Origin: Pseudoalteromonas luteoviolacea
GTDB taxonomy: Bacteria; Pseudomonadota; Gammaproteobacteria; Enterobacterales; Alteromonadaceae
Length of the DNA: 64,000 bases
NCBI RefSeq assembly: GCF_018100925.1
Contig: NZ_JAGJEH010000003.1
Span: forward strand, 62,001 to 126,000
Direction of reading: 5' to 3'
Part shown: positions 18,005-26,811 of the stretch, piece by piece
Numbering within the stretch: position 1 is the stretch's first letter
How the letters are laid out: each line of letters begins with the position of its first letter
Made by a program: the position numbers and the translations under genes
Notes under the pieces: generated by a model
What the model was told of the DNA's origin: nothing
The model's database searches: none
What the model saw: the letters and a program-made list of their open reading frames with translations, nothing else

Positions 18005-21000
18005 CTAAGCTGCACGACTAAGTAAACGAGCCAAAGCAGCTATCGATTCGCACCTAAAAAACTCCTTGAGCGTTATCTTTATTTCAAAAGCAGCATTGAC
18101 TTCATTGACAATTTTAATCGCTTGCATCGACGTGCCACCAAGCTCAGTAAACCTATCGTTGATACTGATTTGTTCGTCCCCCAGCACCTTGCACCAAATG
18201 CGGTTTACGTCTTCTTCCAGTGGCGTTCGTGCGACGACAAACTGACTATTCACCTGAAACCCTGCCAGCAACTGCTCCGTATATTCAATGGGATCAGCCT
18301 TAATTTCGCTGCCGATGTTGTAATACCTTGGGACCATGTAGTGAGGCAACAGGTTGCGTAAGTAGCGATATAGTTCAGACTTGGTGAGCGCTGCACCAGT
18401 TGCTACAGTTGCAACTAACACATCACCTCCACTGCGACCACGAACGACATCGACTTTGGATGCCGACACATACCTATGTGTATCCAACACACTTTTTACT
18501 TCGACTAAGCTGGTAGGTCGGCCATTTATTATCACCTTGTGCTGATCGTACTGGTTTATCTCCAACTCCCCACTTGCCAGTCTGCGGCCTAGTTCTCCGC
18601 TTTTGAACAAGCGCTCTCCGGTGCGGGGGTGAACGACAAATCGCGTATCTATTGGCGCCGCTTTATTCCAGTATGCATCCGCTACACCACACCCACTGCG
18701 ATACACAGCTCCATTAACGAGTTGAGGGCAGGTTTCTAATGCCGAGTTAAGAATATGTACTTTTTGATTACTCAATACATTGAGTTTATTCGTCTGCTCT
18801 TTTTTGCCATAACACCTTAACAGCGACCAACTCGCCGCTTCCGGTAGCCCTTCAAAGCCATATATCAATAATTGGTCATTCCATGCCTCTATACGCGCAA
18901 CCAGCTTCTGGTCTAAGTGTTGTGCAACCAAGCACAACTTATTAAGGGCTGTTGGCAATGTGGTATTGCTGCTTTGAAAATACGCTAATAAAACAGCCAC
19001 CTTGTAAGGCGATGAATGCCAAGTCGATATATCATGGTCACTGAGTGCTGCCGCCCACGCTTTCGGACTCTCTAAGTCAGACTGGTGGAGCATAGTCACA
19101 CACCCACCGCAGGCTAAGATGCTAAATCGTTCGAATATCGAATACTCACAATCGAACTCAGAAACCGCAAGGATCGAGTCTTCATGGGTCAGAGGTAATT
19201 GTGCATTAACATCTAATATTGAATTTATAATGCTACTTTGCGAGATTTGAATGCCTTTGGGTTCCGAGTCATATTCATCGGCATCAAATACAATACAGGC
19301 TAAATCATTTACCTTCGCAGCCACATCAAAACCGATATCCGCGCTGTCATTGACCTTCTTTACTAGGACCTGAGTAATGCTTAAACACTCGATGGTCTTT
19401 TCAACCAACATCATGCTCGCGCCAGATAAGGATAAAATTTGTTGCTGACGCCGAGTCGGAAGCGAGACATCTATGGGCACAAACGTGATCCCTGAGATCA
19501 GCGCTCCCAGCACAGCGGAAATTTGCCGCCAATCAGAGCTTATAGCAATGGCTACAATGGCATTGGTTGCCAGTTGTGCATCGTTTAGCTGTTTAGATAT
19601 TTGCAATGCATCTCTGTACAGTTGCTCAAAGGTAATTGACTCGGTGCCGATCTTAACCGCGGTGGCATTTGGACGACATTTGACCTGCTCATGAATAAGT
19701 GAGACAAGAGAATGTTTTTGATAGCGGTCACAGCGCTTGCCTTGCCACTGTGCGATTAGTTTATTTTCATGGTCGGTTTGTAGCGGGACTGCACCTATTT
19801 TGAGTTCAGGCTCACTGCATAACTTAATCGCAAGTTGTTTATAGTGATTAGTGAACTGCGCAATGAAGTTTTCATCAAACAGCGTTGTATTGTATTCAAG
19901 CCTCAAATTAAAACCTGAGCGCTCGCGCTGTACAAATAAGGTTAAATCAAATTTTGACGTGGCACTTGATATCGGGATTTCCGTCATTGTCAGGCCATCC
20001 AGCTCTAGCGCTACAGCGGAAGGAAAATCTTGATAGACCAACATAACTTGGAACAGCGGTGTGTAACTCTGGCTTCGGTTTGGTTTAAGATGCTCAACGA
20101 CTTTTTCAAACGGTGTATTTTGATGCTCAAATGCCGACCTAATAACACCATTCACATTTTGCAATAGCGTCGCAAAACTGAGTGATGGATCAACTTGGTT
20201 TCGAACTACCAAGGTATTCACAAACAAACCAATGTTTGATTCGATTGATTTATGCTGGCGATTTGCTACGGGAGTCCCCACAGCAATATCACACGTATTG
20301 GTATAGCGATTTAACAAGACATTGAACACCGACATCAAGGTAACAAATGTCGATACTTGGTGTGAACGACTAAAAAGCTCGATTTGGTCGCGAGCTTCCA
20401 AAGCCAGCGAATCACAATAAATGGTGCCCTGTTCAGCCAATACAATTGGTCGCTCATTGCACGTTGGTAAAGGCAGGTAATCCGGCAGTCCGGCCAATGA
20501 ACGAGCCCAAAACGTCAAACCGGACTTAATTGCCTCGTCTTGCTCTGGCTGGCGCTGCCAATGGGCGAAGTCGTGAAACTGTGCCTCAAGTGCAGGCAAC
20601 GGAGTACCTGAACGATAATGGTGAATAAACTCTTTTTTGATTACTTCTAAAGACCACCCGTCAGAAACAATATGATGCATGTTCAAGCAGAGCACATGAT
20701 TTTCGTCGTTCACTTGAAACATCTCGGCTTTGAACAATTTGCCTTTTTCTAACTCAAAGGGCTGGCTCGCAAAATCACATAAGGCAGTTTGTAACTGCAC
20801 TTCGGTGACAGCAGTTACTTCTAAATTCAACTCAAGCAGGGGATCTATCACTTGGCGAGGCTCACCGTTTTGCACAACGATACGGCTGCGCAGTACATCA
20901 TGCCTGTCAACAATTGCTTGAAGAGCACGCTGTATTGACGCCACATTGACCTTGCCTTTCAGGCCTACTGCCACAGGCATGTTATAGCTGGCTTTATCTG

Positions 21001-21211
21001 CCCCCTCTAATTTGTCTATAAACCATAGGCGCTGCTGAGAATACGACAGCGCAATACCCTTGGCTAATTGCGCTTGTGACACTCTAGCAACTACGCATTT
21101 TTGTGATGGCTCTTGTTGAAATTCTTTTTTTTTTAGTTGAGCCAAAAAACTACTCTGTTGTTCTTTGGACAACCCCGAGAACTTGCCAACTAAGCTTTTA
21201 TTATTTTTCAT
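18005..21211 (-). CDS. NRPS: C - degenerate A - PCP
   Basis: 1068 residues. After a short linker (1-45) comes a C domain with intact HHIVSDGW near 181. The region ~480-960 has the length and faint outline of an adenylation domain but has lost its working parts: the P-loop YTSGSTGKPKG is replaced by FDADEYDSEPKG (near 646), YGPTE by YGFEGLPEA, the YRTGDL region reads FKSGELGRR, and the NGK lysine motif is missing (IKADPIEY). The A domain should not make aminoacyl-AMP. The PCP keeps its phosphopantetheine serine (LGGTSMQA near 1026). The protein may be loaded in trans, or be skipped with only its C or PCP used. It is 117 bases after the FAAL-NRPS gene; no strong ribosome site precedes the ATG. 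The gap holds an imperfect 9-bp hairpin at about 21254-21278. Confidence 0.9.
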   Translation of the reverse strand: MKNNKSLVGKFSGLSKEQQSSFLAQLKKKEFQQEPSQKCVVARVSQAQLAKGIALSYSQQRLWFIDKLEGADKASYNMPVAVGLKGKVNVASIQRALQAIVDRHDVLRSRIVVQNGEPRQVIDPLLELNLEVTAVTEVQLQTALCDFASQPFELEKGKLFKAEMFQVNDENHVLCLNMHHIVSDGWSLEVIKKEFIHHYRSGTPLPALEAQFHDFAHWQRQPEQDEAIKSGLTFWARSLAGLPDYLPLPTCNERPIVLAEQGTIYCDSLALEARDQIELFSRSHQVSTFVTLMSVFNVLLNRYTNTCDIAVGTPVANRQHKSIESNIGLFVNTLVVRNQVDPSLSFATLLQNVNGVIRSAFEHQNTPFEKVVEHLKPNRSQSYTPLFQVMLVYQDFPSAVALELDGLTMTEIPISSATSKFDLTLFVQRERSGFNLRLEYNTTLFDENFIAQFTNHYKQLAIKLCSEPELKIGAVPLQTDHENKLIAQWQGKRCDRYQKHSLVSLIHEQVKCRPNATAVKIGTESITFEQLYRDALQISKQLNDAQLATNAIVAIAISSDWRQISAVLGALISGITFVPIDVSLPTRRQQQILSLSGASMMLVEKTIECLSITQVLVKKVNDSADIGFDVAAKVNDLACIVFDADEYDSEPKGIQISQSSIINSILDVNAQLPLTHEDSILAVSEFDCEYSIFERFSILACGGCVTMLHQSDLESPKAWAAALSDHDISTWHSSPYKVAVLLAYFQSSNTTLPTALNKLCLVAQHLDQKLVARIEAWNDQLLIYGFEGLPEAASWSLLRCYGKKEQTNKLNVLSNQKVHILNSALETCPQLVNGAVYRSGCGVADAYWNKAAPIDTRFVVHPRTGERLFKSGELGRRLASGELEINQYDQHKVIINGRPTSLVEVKSVLDTHRYVSASKVDVVRGRSGGDVLVATVATGAALTKSELYRYLRNLLPHYMVPRYYNIGSEIKADPIEYTEQLLAGFQVNSQFVVARTPLEEDVNRIWCKVLGDEQISINDRFTELGGTSMQAIKIVNEVNAAFEIKITLKEFFRCESIAALARLLSRAA

Positions 21212-21328
21212 TTTTTAATTCGCATTTAATCTGATACTACAACAACTTTGCTTGAGCCACGGTTTGCATCCGTGACTCATCCTCCTACAACAGAGTTTCA
21301 CTGATTTGCTGTGAACGACCAGCAAGCT

Positions 21329-24300
21329 TTAAAACTCACTTTCCTGCGGCATCTCTTGCATCGCGATAGTCAGAATTTTTTCCGCTAACGCCCTAATAGT
21401 CAGTGCATCGAAAAACGCTTTCAACGTTACACTAACCCCAATCTGCTCTTCTATTTCCGCCACAATTTTTACACTGAGCAAAGAATTACCTCCGAGCTGA
21501 TAAAAGTTATCTTCGACGCCTACCTGTTCGAGCTGCAATATCTCTTGCCAAATACCAACTAAGAGGACTTCTAGCTCGTTCTCAGGAGCCTCATAGTTTG
21601 CAACTCTAGCCTGCTCGATGACCATCGAAGGTTCAGGAAGACGCCTATGATCGAGTTTTCCAAGTTCAGTTCTTGGCAGTTGCTCTACAAACACATACAC
21701 GCTGGGTTGCATATACTCATTGAAGATGCTCTGCACATGTCGACGCAAGGTGACTTCTTCTTGAGCTTGCGTTTGCATGTCGCTGCTCAGCACCACGTAG
21801 GCAACTATGTATTGCTTGTCTGCATTTTCTTGATGCAAACGCACAGCGACATCTTTAACGCTTTCAAGACGATAGATTCCATGCTCCACTTCGGATAAAT
21901 CAATACGGAAGCCATTTAAATTAACTTGGGCATCCTCCCTGCCAAGAATGATGATGTCCCCGTTGCTAAGCTGTCTCGCTAAATCTCCAGTGCGATAGAG
22001 CCGCTCCTTTGCAGCAGAAAACGGGTTGTCGATATACTTCTGATCTGTCAATTCACTGGCATTTAAATACCCTCTGGAAATCTGATCGCCAGCTACGTAT
22101 AACTCACCTTTTCCACCACTAGGGACCGGATTAAAGGCCTTATCTAAAATGTAGAGCTGGGTATTTGTTAGAGGCCGCCCAATCGGCGTAGTGAATGCCC
22201 CCCCCGAGTAGTTTTTAGGCACTGTAAAACAGCTCACATCAGACGTTGTTTCTGTTGAGCCGTAGAAATAACTAAGCGTCATAGTGCCGTGTATAGATTG
22301 CAGTTTGGAAACCAAGGTATGGTCTAAAACGTCTGCACCAATAAACCAATGTCTTGGCGGCACCAATCGAGAAAAAGCCTGTTTATCGTAGTCCAAAAGC
22401 GTTTTAATATGTGCAGGTGAGGTGGCAGTGAATGTCACTTTGTGAGTTTGCATTGCTTGCATAAACGCCGCGGGCTCATTAAGCGCATTCTGTTGCAGAA
22501 CGACCAATTGCGCCCCAGCACCCAGTGCGAAAAACAACTCTCTTTCCGCGCGCACAAAATTAAATGGTGTGCAATGTAAGACAACATCAAGGTGGCTTGC
22601 GCTAAAGGTTTCTATCATCCACTGTGTTCTATTGATCATCCCTTTGTGGATCCCCACAACGCCCTTTGGCTTTCCTGTTGAACCTGATGTGTAAATCACA
22701 TACGCAGCATCCGTGTCAGAGACTGGCAAATCTGGATTTTGATACTTTTCCACACTTTCAAATAAATTGTCATCGACAATTATCTCAGTCAGCTGATCAA
22801 CCCTATTGACTGACTTAGTTACTTTATCTGTGAGCACAAATTTAGCATTTGAATCTGCCAAAATATGTTCACGGCGTTCGCGGGGAGTCGTCGGTTCAAT
22901 AAGCACGCAACAGGCACGCGCTTTTAACCCGCCAAGAAACGCCGCAACCATTTCTACCGAGCGGTGCATATAAATGGCGACGGTACTTTCTGGTGCTAAT
23001 TTGTGTGACAACAGCGTGTGCGCAATCGTATTTGCCATGTGATTCAACTCTGAATAAGTGACTTGCTGTTGTTCACAAACAACCGCAATCGCATCCGGTT
23101 GTACGGCTACTTGTCGTTCAAATAATTGATGCACGCCTTTAACTGTTAGGGAAGCCTCTTGACCTCGTGCAACTGCCAGCAGTTGCTCTGCATTATCTCT
23201 TCGAGGTAGTACAATTTGGTCAATAGACTGCTCTGATTGATGAGTGAGCGACTCGACAATTCGTATGAAGCATTTTGCTAAATACTCCACCGTACCGCGC
23301 TCAAACAGCTGCGTACTGTAATTAAAACGCAACCAAGCCTTGTCTGTACACTCCACAACCGTGAGTGACAATTCAGCCTGAGCAATCTGACTCGGCGCTT
23401 CATAAGATGAAAGCTCGAGCCCATGTAAATTGATATTTGCGCCATCGGTAGCCAAAAAGAACTCACCCACTGACTCAAGGTCGGGCGCTTTTTGCAGAGC
23501 AAATCGTACATTGGGGAATATATTCGCAGCCCGCAACGCATCTCTCAATTGCGGTAACTCAAAAATTCGTTGCGATGGATAGCACTTATTTTCTAATACT
23601 GATAAAAAAGTATTCTTAACACTCTTAAGCAAGTCATTAAACAGCATACCTCCATGTATTTTGGTACGTACTGGTTTTACATCGACAAAGCATCCAGCCA
23701 CTTCAGCACAATCAACCATAGGTCGCTGAGAAATAGGCGTGCCAATAACGATATCCTCATTGCCCATAAACTTATGAAGCAAAATATTAAAAGCGCTCAA
23801 TAACAGTGTATAGGGTGTCACTCCCTTACGCTTTGCCAGCGTATATATGTCGCCGCGCAATCTACCCGGTAATCGCACGTCGAGGTTACCACCTTCAAAG
23901 TTAAACACTTTTGGACTCTTACTGTCTGCGGGTAACTCCGTCACCTCCGAGAATCCTTCGAATTCTCTGCGCCAAAAACGCGCCGACTCTGCGTGCGCTT
24001 GCTGCCTACTATCGCTTGCTTGCCTGTGACAGTAATCAAGATAGCTCACTTTAGAAATAATCCGCTCTGGTTGCCTGCCCGCTAGGAGAGATGCATAATT
24101 TTTTGCTATCTGCTGTATGCATTTTTGGATAGACCAGGCATCCATCGCAATGTGATGAGCCACAAAGTGAAACAATACAGCCCCGTTATTTCTAGCAAAA
24201 ACCGTTGCTCTAAAAACCGGGCCATCTTTCAAGTCAAACGGTTCTGTGGCCAACGCCTGTATTTGCGTATTTAACTCTTCAGTACTCCACGTTGCTGCAT

Positions 24301-26644
24301 CTTGATAGGTCAATACCTCTTTGAAATCAGACATAGACTTAACAACTTGCTTGGCCTCACCTGATTGTTCTTGATACACGGTACGTAAAGTCGGTTGCTG
24401 CGCAATTAACGCATTCAATGCCTGCGTAAAAATATCAATGCAAAACGCCTGCTCAGATGTACCTCTGATTAAAATTGGTAGAGATAAATTTAATGCTGCG
24501 GTATTGCCAGACTGATTATCAATTTGCCAGAACATCGCCTGATGAGTTGATAACTCACCATTTACTTTGGTAGCTGAGCTCCCTGATGGCGTGCAATGGG
24601 TGTGCTGTGCATCAACTGTCGTTTTTAGCGTAGTGAGTTCTTCGATTAACTGCCCTAGACTTGACGTATTTAACAACTTTTCCATCGGGTAAATGACGCT
24701 AAGCTCGGTTTCAATATCATATTGCAGCTGGGCTGCTTTCATTGAGTCAATGCCATAATCTAGCAATGGCTTATTGCGCTGCGCTGATTGCTTAAAATGC
24801 AATTTCAACCAGTCAAACATAAAATGCTCAACCACCGAATTGGGCTGCCACTGCGGTTGTTCAGGGCTCTCCATTGACGCGGTGTTTTGCGCCTCGTTCA
24901 ACCTCTGATACTGATCCTGTTGATAATTTGCTTTGCATAGTGAACGCCTCACTTTACCACTTGAAGTAATGGGTACCTGCCCGGGCTTCACTAATAACAC
25001 CTCAATGTGTAAATCAAAGGTGCTGTAAATCGCCTGTTTGATACTTTTCTCTAGCTGAGTGAAGTTCACTTTTCTCAATGATGTGCGCTCCACCTCCTGT
25101 ATGAGCACTACCGAGGGTTGAGCACCTTGATGTGGTGTCTCGTCGATAAAAGCAATGCCTCTGGCTGGTTTTAATGCTGCACTGACTGATTGCGCTGTGG
25201 CTTCGAGATCCTGAGGGTAGTAATTTTTCCCTCTCAGAATAATCAAATCCTTTAACCTGCCTGACACAAAGACTTGCCCATTGTGTACAAAACCCAAATC
25301 ACCAGTGCGCAGAAAGCGAGCTTGATAGCCTTCCAGTTGCGCATAGAATGCTGATTGGCTGAGGGCTTCTCGCTTCCAATAACCCAGTCCAACACTGTCT
25401 CCACCGACCCATATTTCGCCAACTGAACCCTCTTCCAGTACCATACCTGAGTCTGGATTGACTATCTGTAACGACACGTCAGGTTCCACCCCCCCACAAC
25501 TCACCAGTGAACACGTACCGTCGTCAGGTGCTGATTTGACCTCTATGTAGTTGTCTTCGAGTGCTCTTCGGTCCAGGTGCACAACTGCTGGTTCGGCTGC
25601 TTTTTCAACACCACTAACCATCAAAGTAGACTCAGCCAAGCCGTAGCACGGATAGAATGCCTGCCGTTTAAAACCACAGCCTTTAAATGCCTGATAAAAG
25701 TTTTCAAGGGTCTGTGGTGAAATGGGTTCCGCACCATTAAATGCTACATCCCAAGAGCTTAAATCGAGTGTTTTTTTATCCGCCTCACTGACACGTTGTA
25801 CACATAAATCAAAGGCAAAATTCGGTCCCCCACTTGTATTAGCCTGATATTGGCTTATGGCTTTTAACCAACGAAGCGGATTTTGCAAAAATGCAGCTGG
25901 CGACATCAGAACCGATGTAGCGCCCATATAGACGGGATGTAGTATATTACCTATTAAACCCATATCGTGGTATTGAGGTAACCAGCCAACGACCACAGAC
26001 TCATTGGTGTGACAGAACTTAGCTTCAATTAGAGACTGGTTGTGCAGTAAGTTTCCATGGCTGACCATCACCCCTTTTGGGTCCCCTGTAGAGCCCGATG
26101 TATACTGCAAAAAGGCTAATTTATCCGCACCAAAAACGGGCTCGACCCAGTTATTTTCCGCGCTGTCATCAAGCGAGTTTGTGGTGATTAGCTGTGGTTT
26201 ATTTTGTTCATCGTCTGCAAATAACCATTTGTTCACAGACTCCACACAAGATGGCTCGAGTAAAATGGCTTGAACTTCTGCGTCATTCATAATGCCACGT
26301 AATCGTTGCCAACTTTCAACCCTTGCAGATGGCAAATACACAGGCACACTCGCGACTCCAGCATATAGGCACCCAAAAAATGCTTTAACAAACTCAAGTC
26401 CCGGTGAGTACACTAACATCGCGCGCTCGATTGTAGCGCCAGCCTGCAAATTGCTGGCAATTGCACGCGCATATAAATCGAGTTCTCTATAGGTAAGTGA
26501 TTGCGCTACATCCTCACCGTTTTTTAAAAAACGATAGGCGTGTTTATCGGGCTGAACTTCAGCATAATGTTTTACGATATCTACAAGGCTGTTTGCTTTT
26601 TCTTTTATATTAAACTCTGCACTTACAAGTGAATTTAATGTCAT
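21329..26644 (-). CDS. Loading NRPS: FAAL - ACP - C - A (non-canonical pocket) - PCP
   Basis: 1771 residues. Residues 1-580 are a fatty-acyl-AMP ligase: YTSGSTGDPKG near 185 and the FAAL-type stretch GWLPQYHDMGLIGN, with SGGPNFAFDLC. It activates a free fatty acid as acyl-adenylate and passes it to the ACP (YGIDSMKA near 632). The C domain has HHIAMDAW (Ala for Gly) near 829 and would join the acyl group to the first residue. The second A domain (YTSGSTGKPKG near 1319, FYGSTETT, RTELGKLDH) has normal ATP motifs, but the position equal to GrsA Asp235 is Val (FNFVRAERELF) and the A8 motif reads QVNLNGF. I read the pocket as V-R-R-A-F-G-F-S-D-K; loss of Asp235 usually means a substrate that is not an ordinary alpha-amino acid. 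The PCP (LGGNSLLS near 1719) is followed by a short acidic tail. AGGGA precedes the ATG. This protein most likely starts the whole assembly line. Confidence 0.93.
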   Translation of the reverse strand: MTLNSLVSAEFNIKEKANSLVDIVKHYAEVQPDKHAYRFLKNGEDVAQSLTYRELDLYARAIASNLQAGATIERAMLVYSPGLEFVKAFFGCLYAGVASVPVYLPSARVESWQRLRGIMNDAEVQAILLEPSCVESVNKWLFADDEQNKPQLITTNSLDDSAENNWVEPVFGADKLAFLQYTSGSTGDPKGVMVSHGNLLHNQSLIEAKFCHTNESVVVGWLPQYHDMGLIGNILHPVYMGATSVLMSPAAFLQNPLRWLKAISQYQANTSGGPNFAFDLCVQRVSEADKKTLDLSSWDVAFNGAEPISPQTLENFYQAFKGCGFKRQAFYPCYGLAESTLMVSGVEKAAEPAVVHLDRRALEDNYIEVKSAPDDGTCSLVSCGGVEPDVSLQIVNPDSGMVLEEGSVGEIWVGGDSVGLGYWKREALSQSAFYAQLEGYQARFLRTGDLGFVHNGQVFVSGRLKDLIILRGKNYYPQDLEATAQSVSAALKPARGIAFIDETPHQGAQPSVVLIQEVERTSLRKVNFTQLEKSIKQAIYSTFDLHIEVLLVKPGQVPITSSGKVRRSLCKANYQQDQYQRLNEAQNTASMESPEQPQWQPNSVVEHFMFDWLKLHFKQSAQRNKPLLDYGIDSMKAAQLQYDIETELSVIYPMEKLLNTSSLGQLIEELTTLKTTVDAQHTHCTPSGSSATKVNGELSTHQAMFWQIDNQSGNTAALNLSLPILIRGTSEQAFCIDIFTQALNALIAQQPTLRTVYQEQSGEAKQVVKSMSDFKEVLTYQDAATWSTEELNTQIQALATEPFDLKDGPVFRATVFARNNGAVLFHFVAHHIAMDAWSIQKCIQQIAKNYASLLAGRQPERIISKVSYLDYCHRQASDSRQQAHAESARFWRREFEGFSEVTELPADSKSPKVFNFEGGNLDVRLPGRLRGDIYTLAKRKGVTPYTLLLSAFNILLHKFMGNEDIVIGTPISQRPMVDCAEVAGCFVDVKPVRTKIHGGMLFNDLLKSVKNTFLSVLENKCYPSQRIFELPQLRDALRAANIFPNVRFALQKAPDLESVGEFFLATDGANINLHGLELSSYEAPSQIAQAELSLTVVECTDKAWLRFNYSTQLFERGTVEYLAKCFIRIVESLTHQSEQSIDQIVLPRRDNAEQLLAVARGQEASLTVKGVHQLFERQVAVQPDAIAVVCEQQQVTYSELNHMANTIAHTLLSHKLAPESTVAIYMHRSVEMVAAFLGGLKARACCVLIEPTTPRERREHILADSNAKFVLTDKVTKSVNRVDQLTEIIVDDNLFESVEKYQNPDLPVSDTDAAYVIYTSGSTGKPKGVVGIHKGMINRTQWMIETFSASHLDVVLHCTPFNFVRAERELFFALGAGAQLVVLQQNALNEPAAFMQAMQTHKVTFTATSPAHIKTLLDYDKQAFSRLVPPRHWFIGADVLDHTLVSKLQSIHGTMTLSYFYGSTETTSDVSCFTVPKNYSGGAFTTPIGRPLTNTQLYILDKAFNPVPSGGKGELYVAGDQISRGYLNASELTDQKYIDNPFSAAKERLYRTGDLARQLSNGDIIILGREDAQVNLNGFRIDLSEVEHGIYRLESVKDVAVRLHQENADKQYIVAYVVLSSDMQTQAQEEVTLRRHVQSIFNEYMQPSVYVFVEQLPRTELGKLDHRRLPEPSMVIEQARVANYEAPENELEVLLVGIWQEILQLEQVGVEDNFYQLGGNSLLSVKIVAEIEEQIGVSVTLKAFFDALTIRALAEKILTIAMQEMPQESEF

Positions 26645-26811
26645 TGCTTTTCCCTAGAACCCCGCCAAATAACGACCTCAAATTTGTTATTAATGTTGAA
26701 TTTGAAGTTGGCTTTATTCGCCGTGGCACAACTTAATGGCATAGAGCAAAGTACTTACACATAAAAACTGTGGCTTTCCTTTGCTGCTGAAAAATACATT
26801 GGCTTCGCTGG

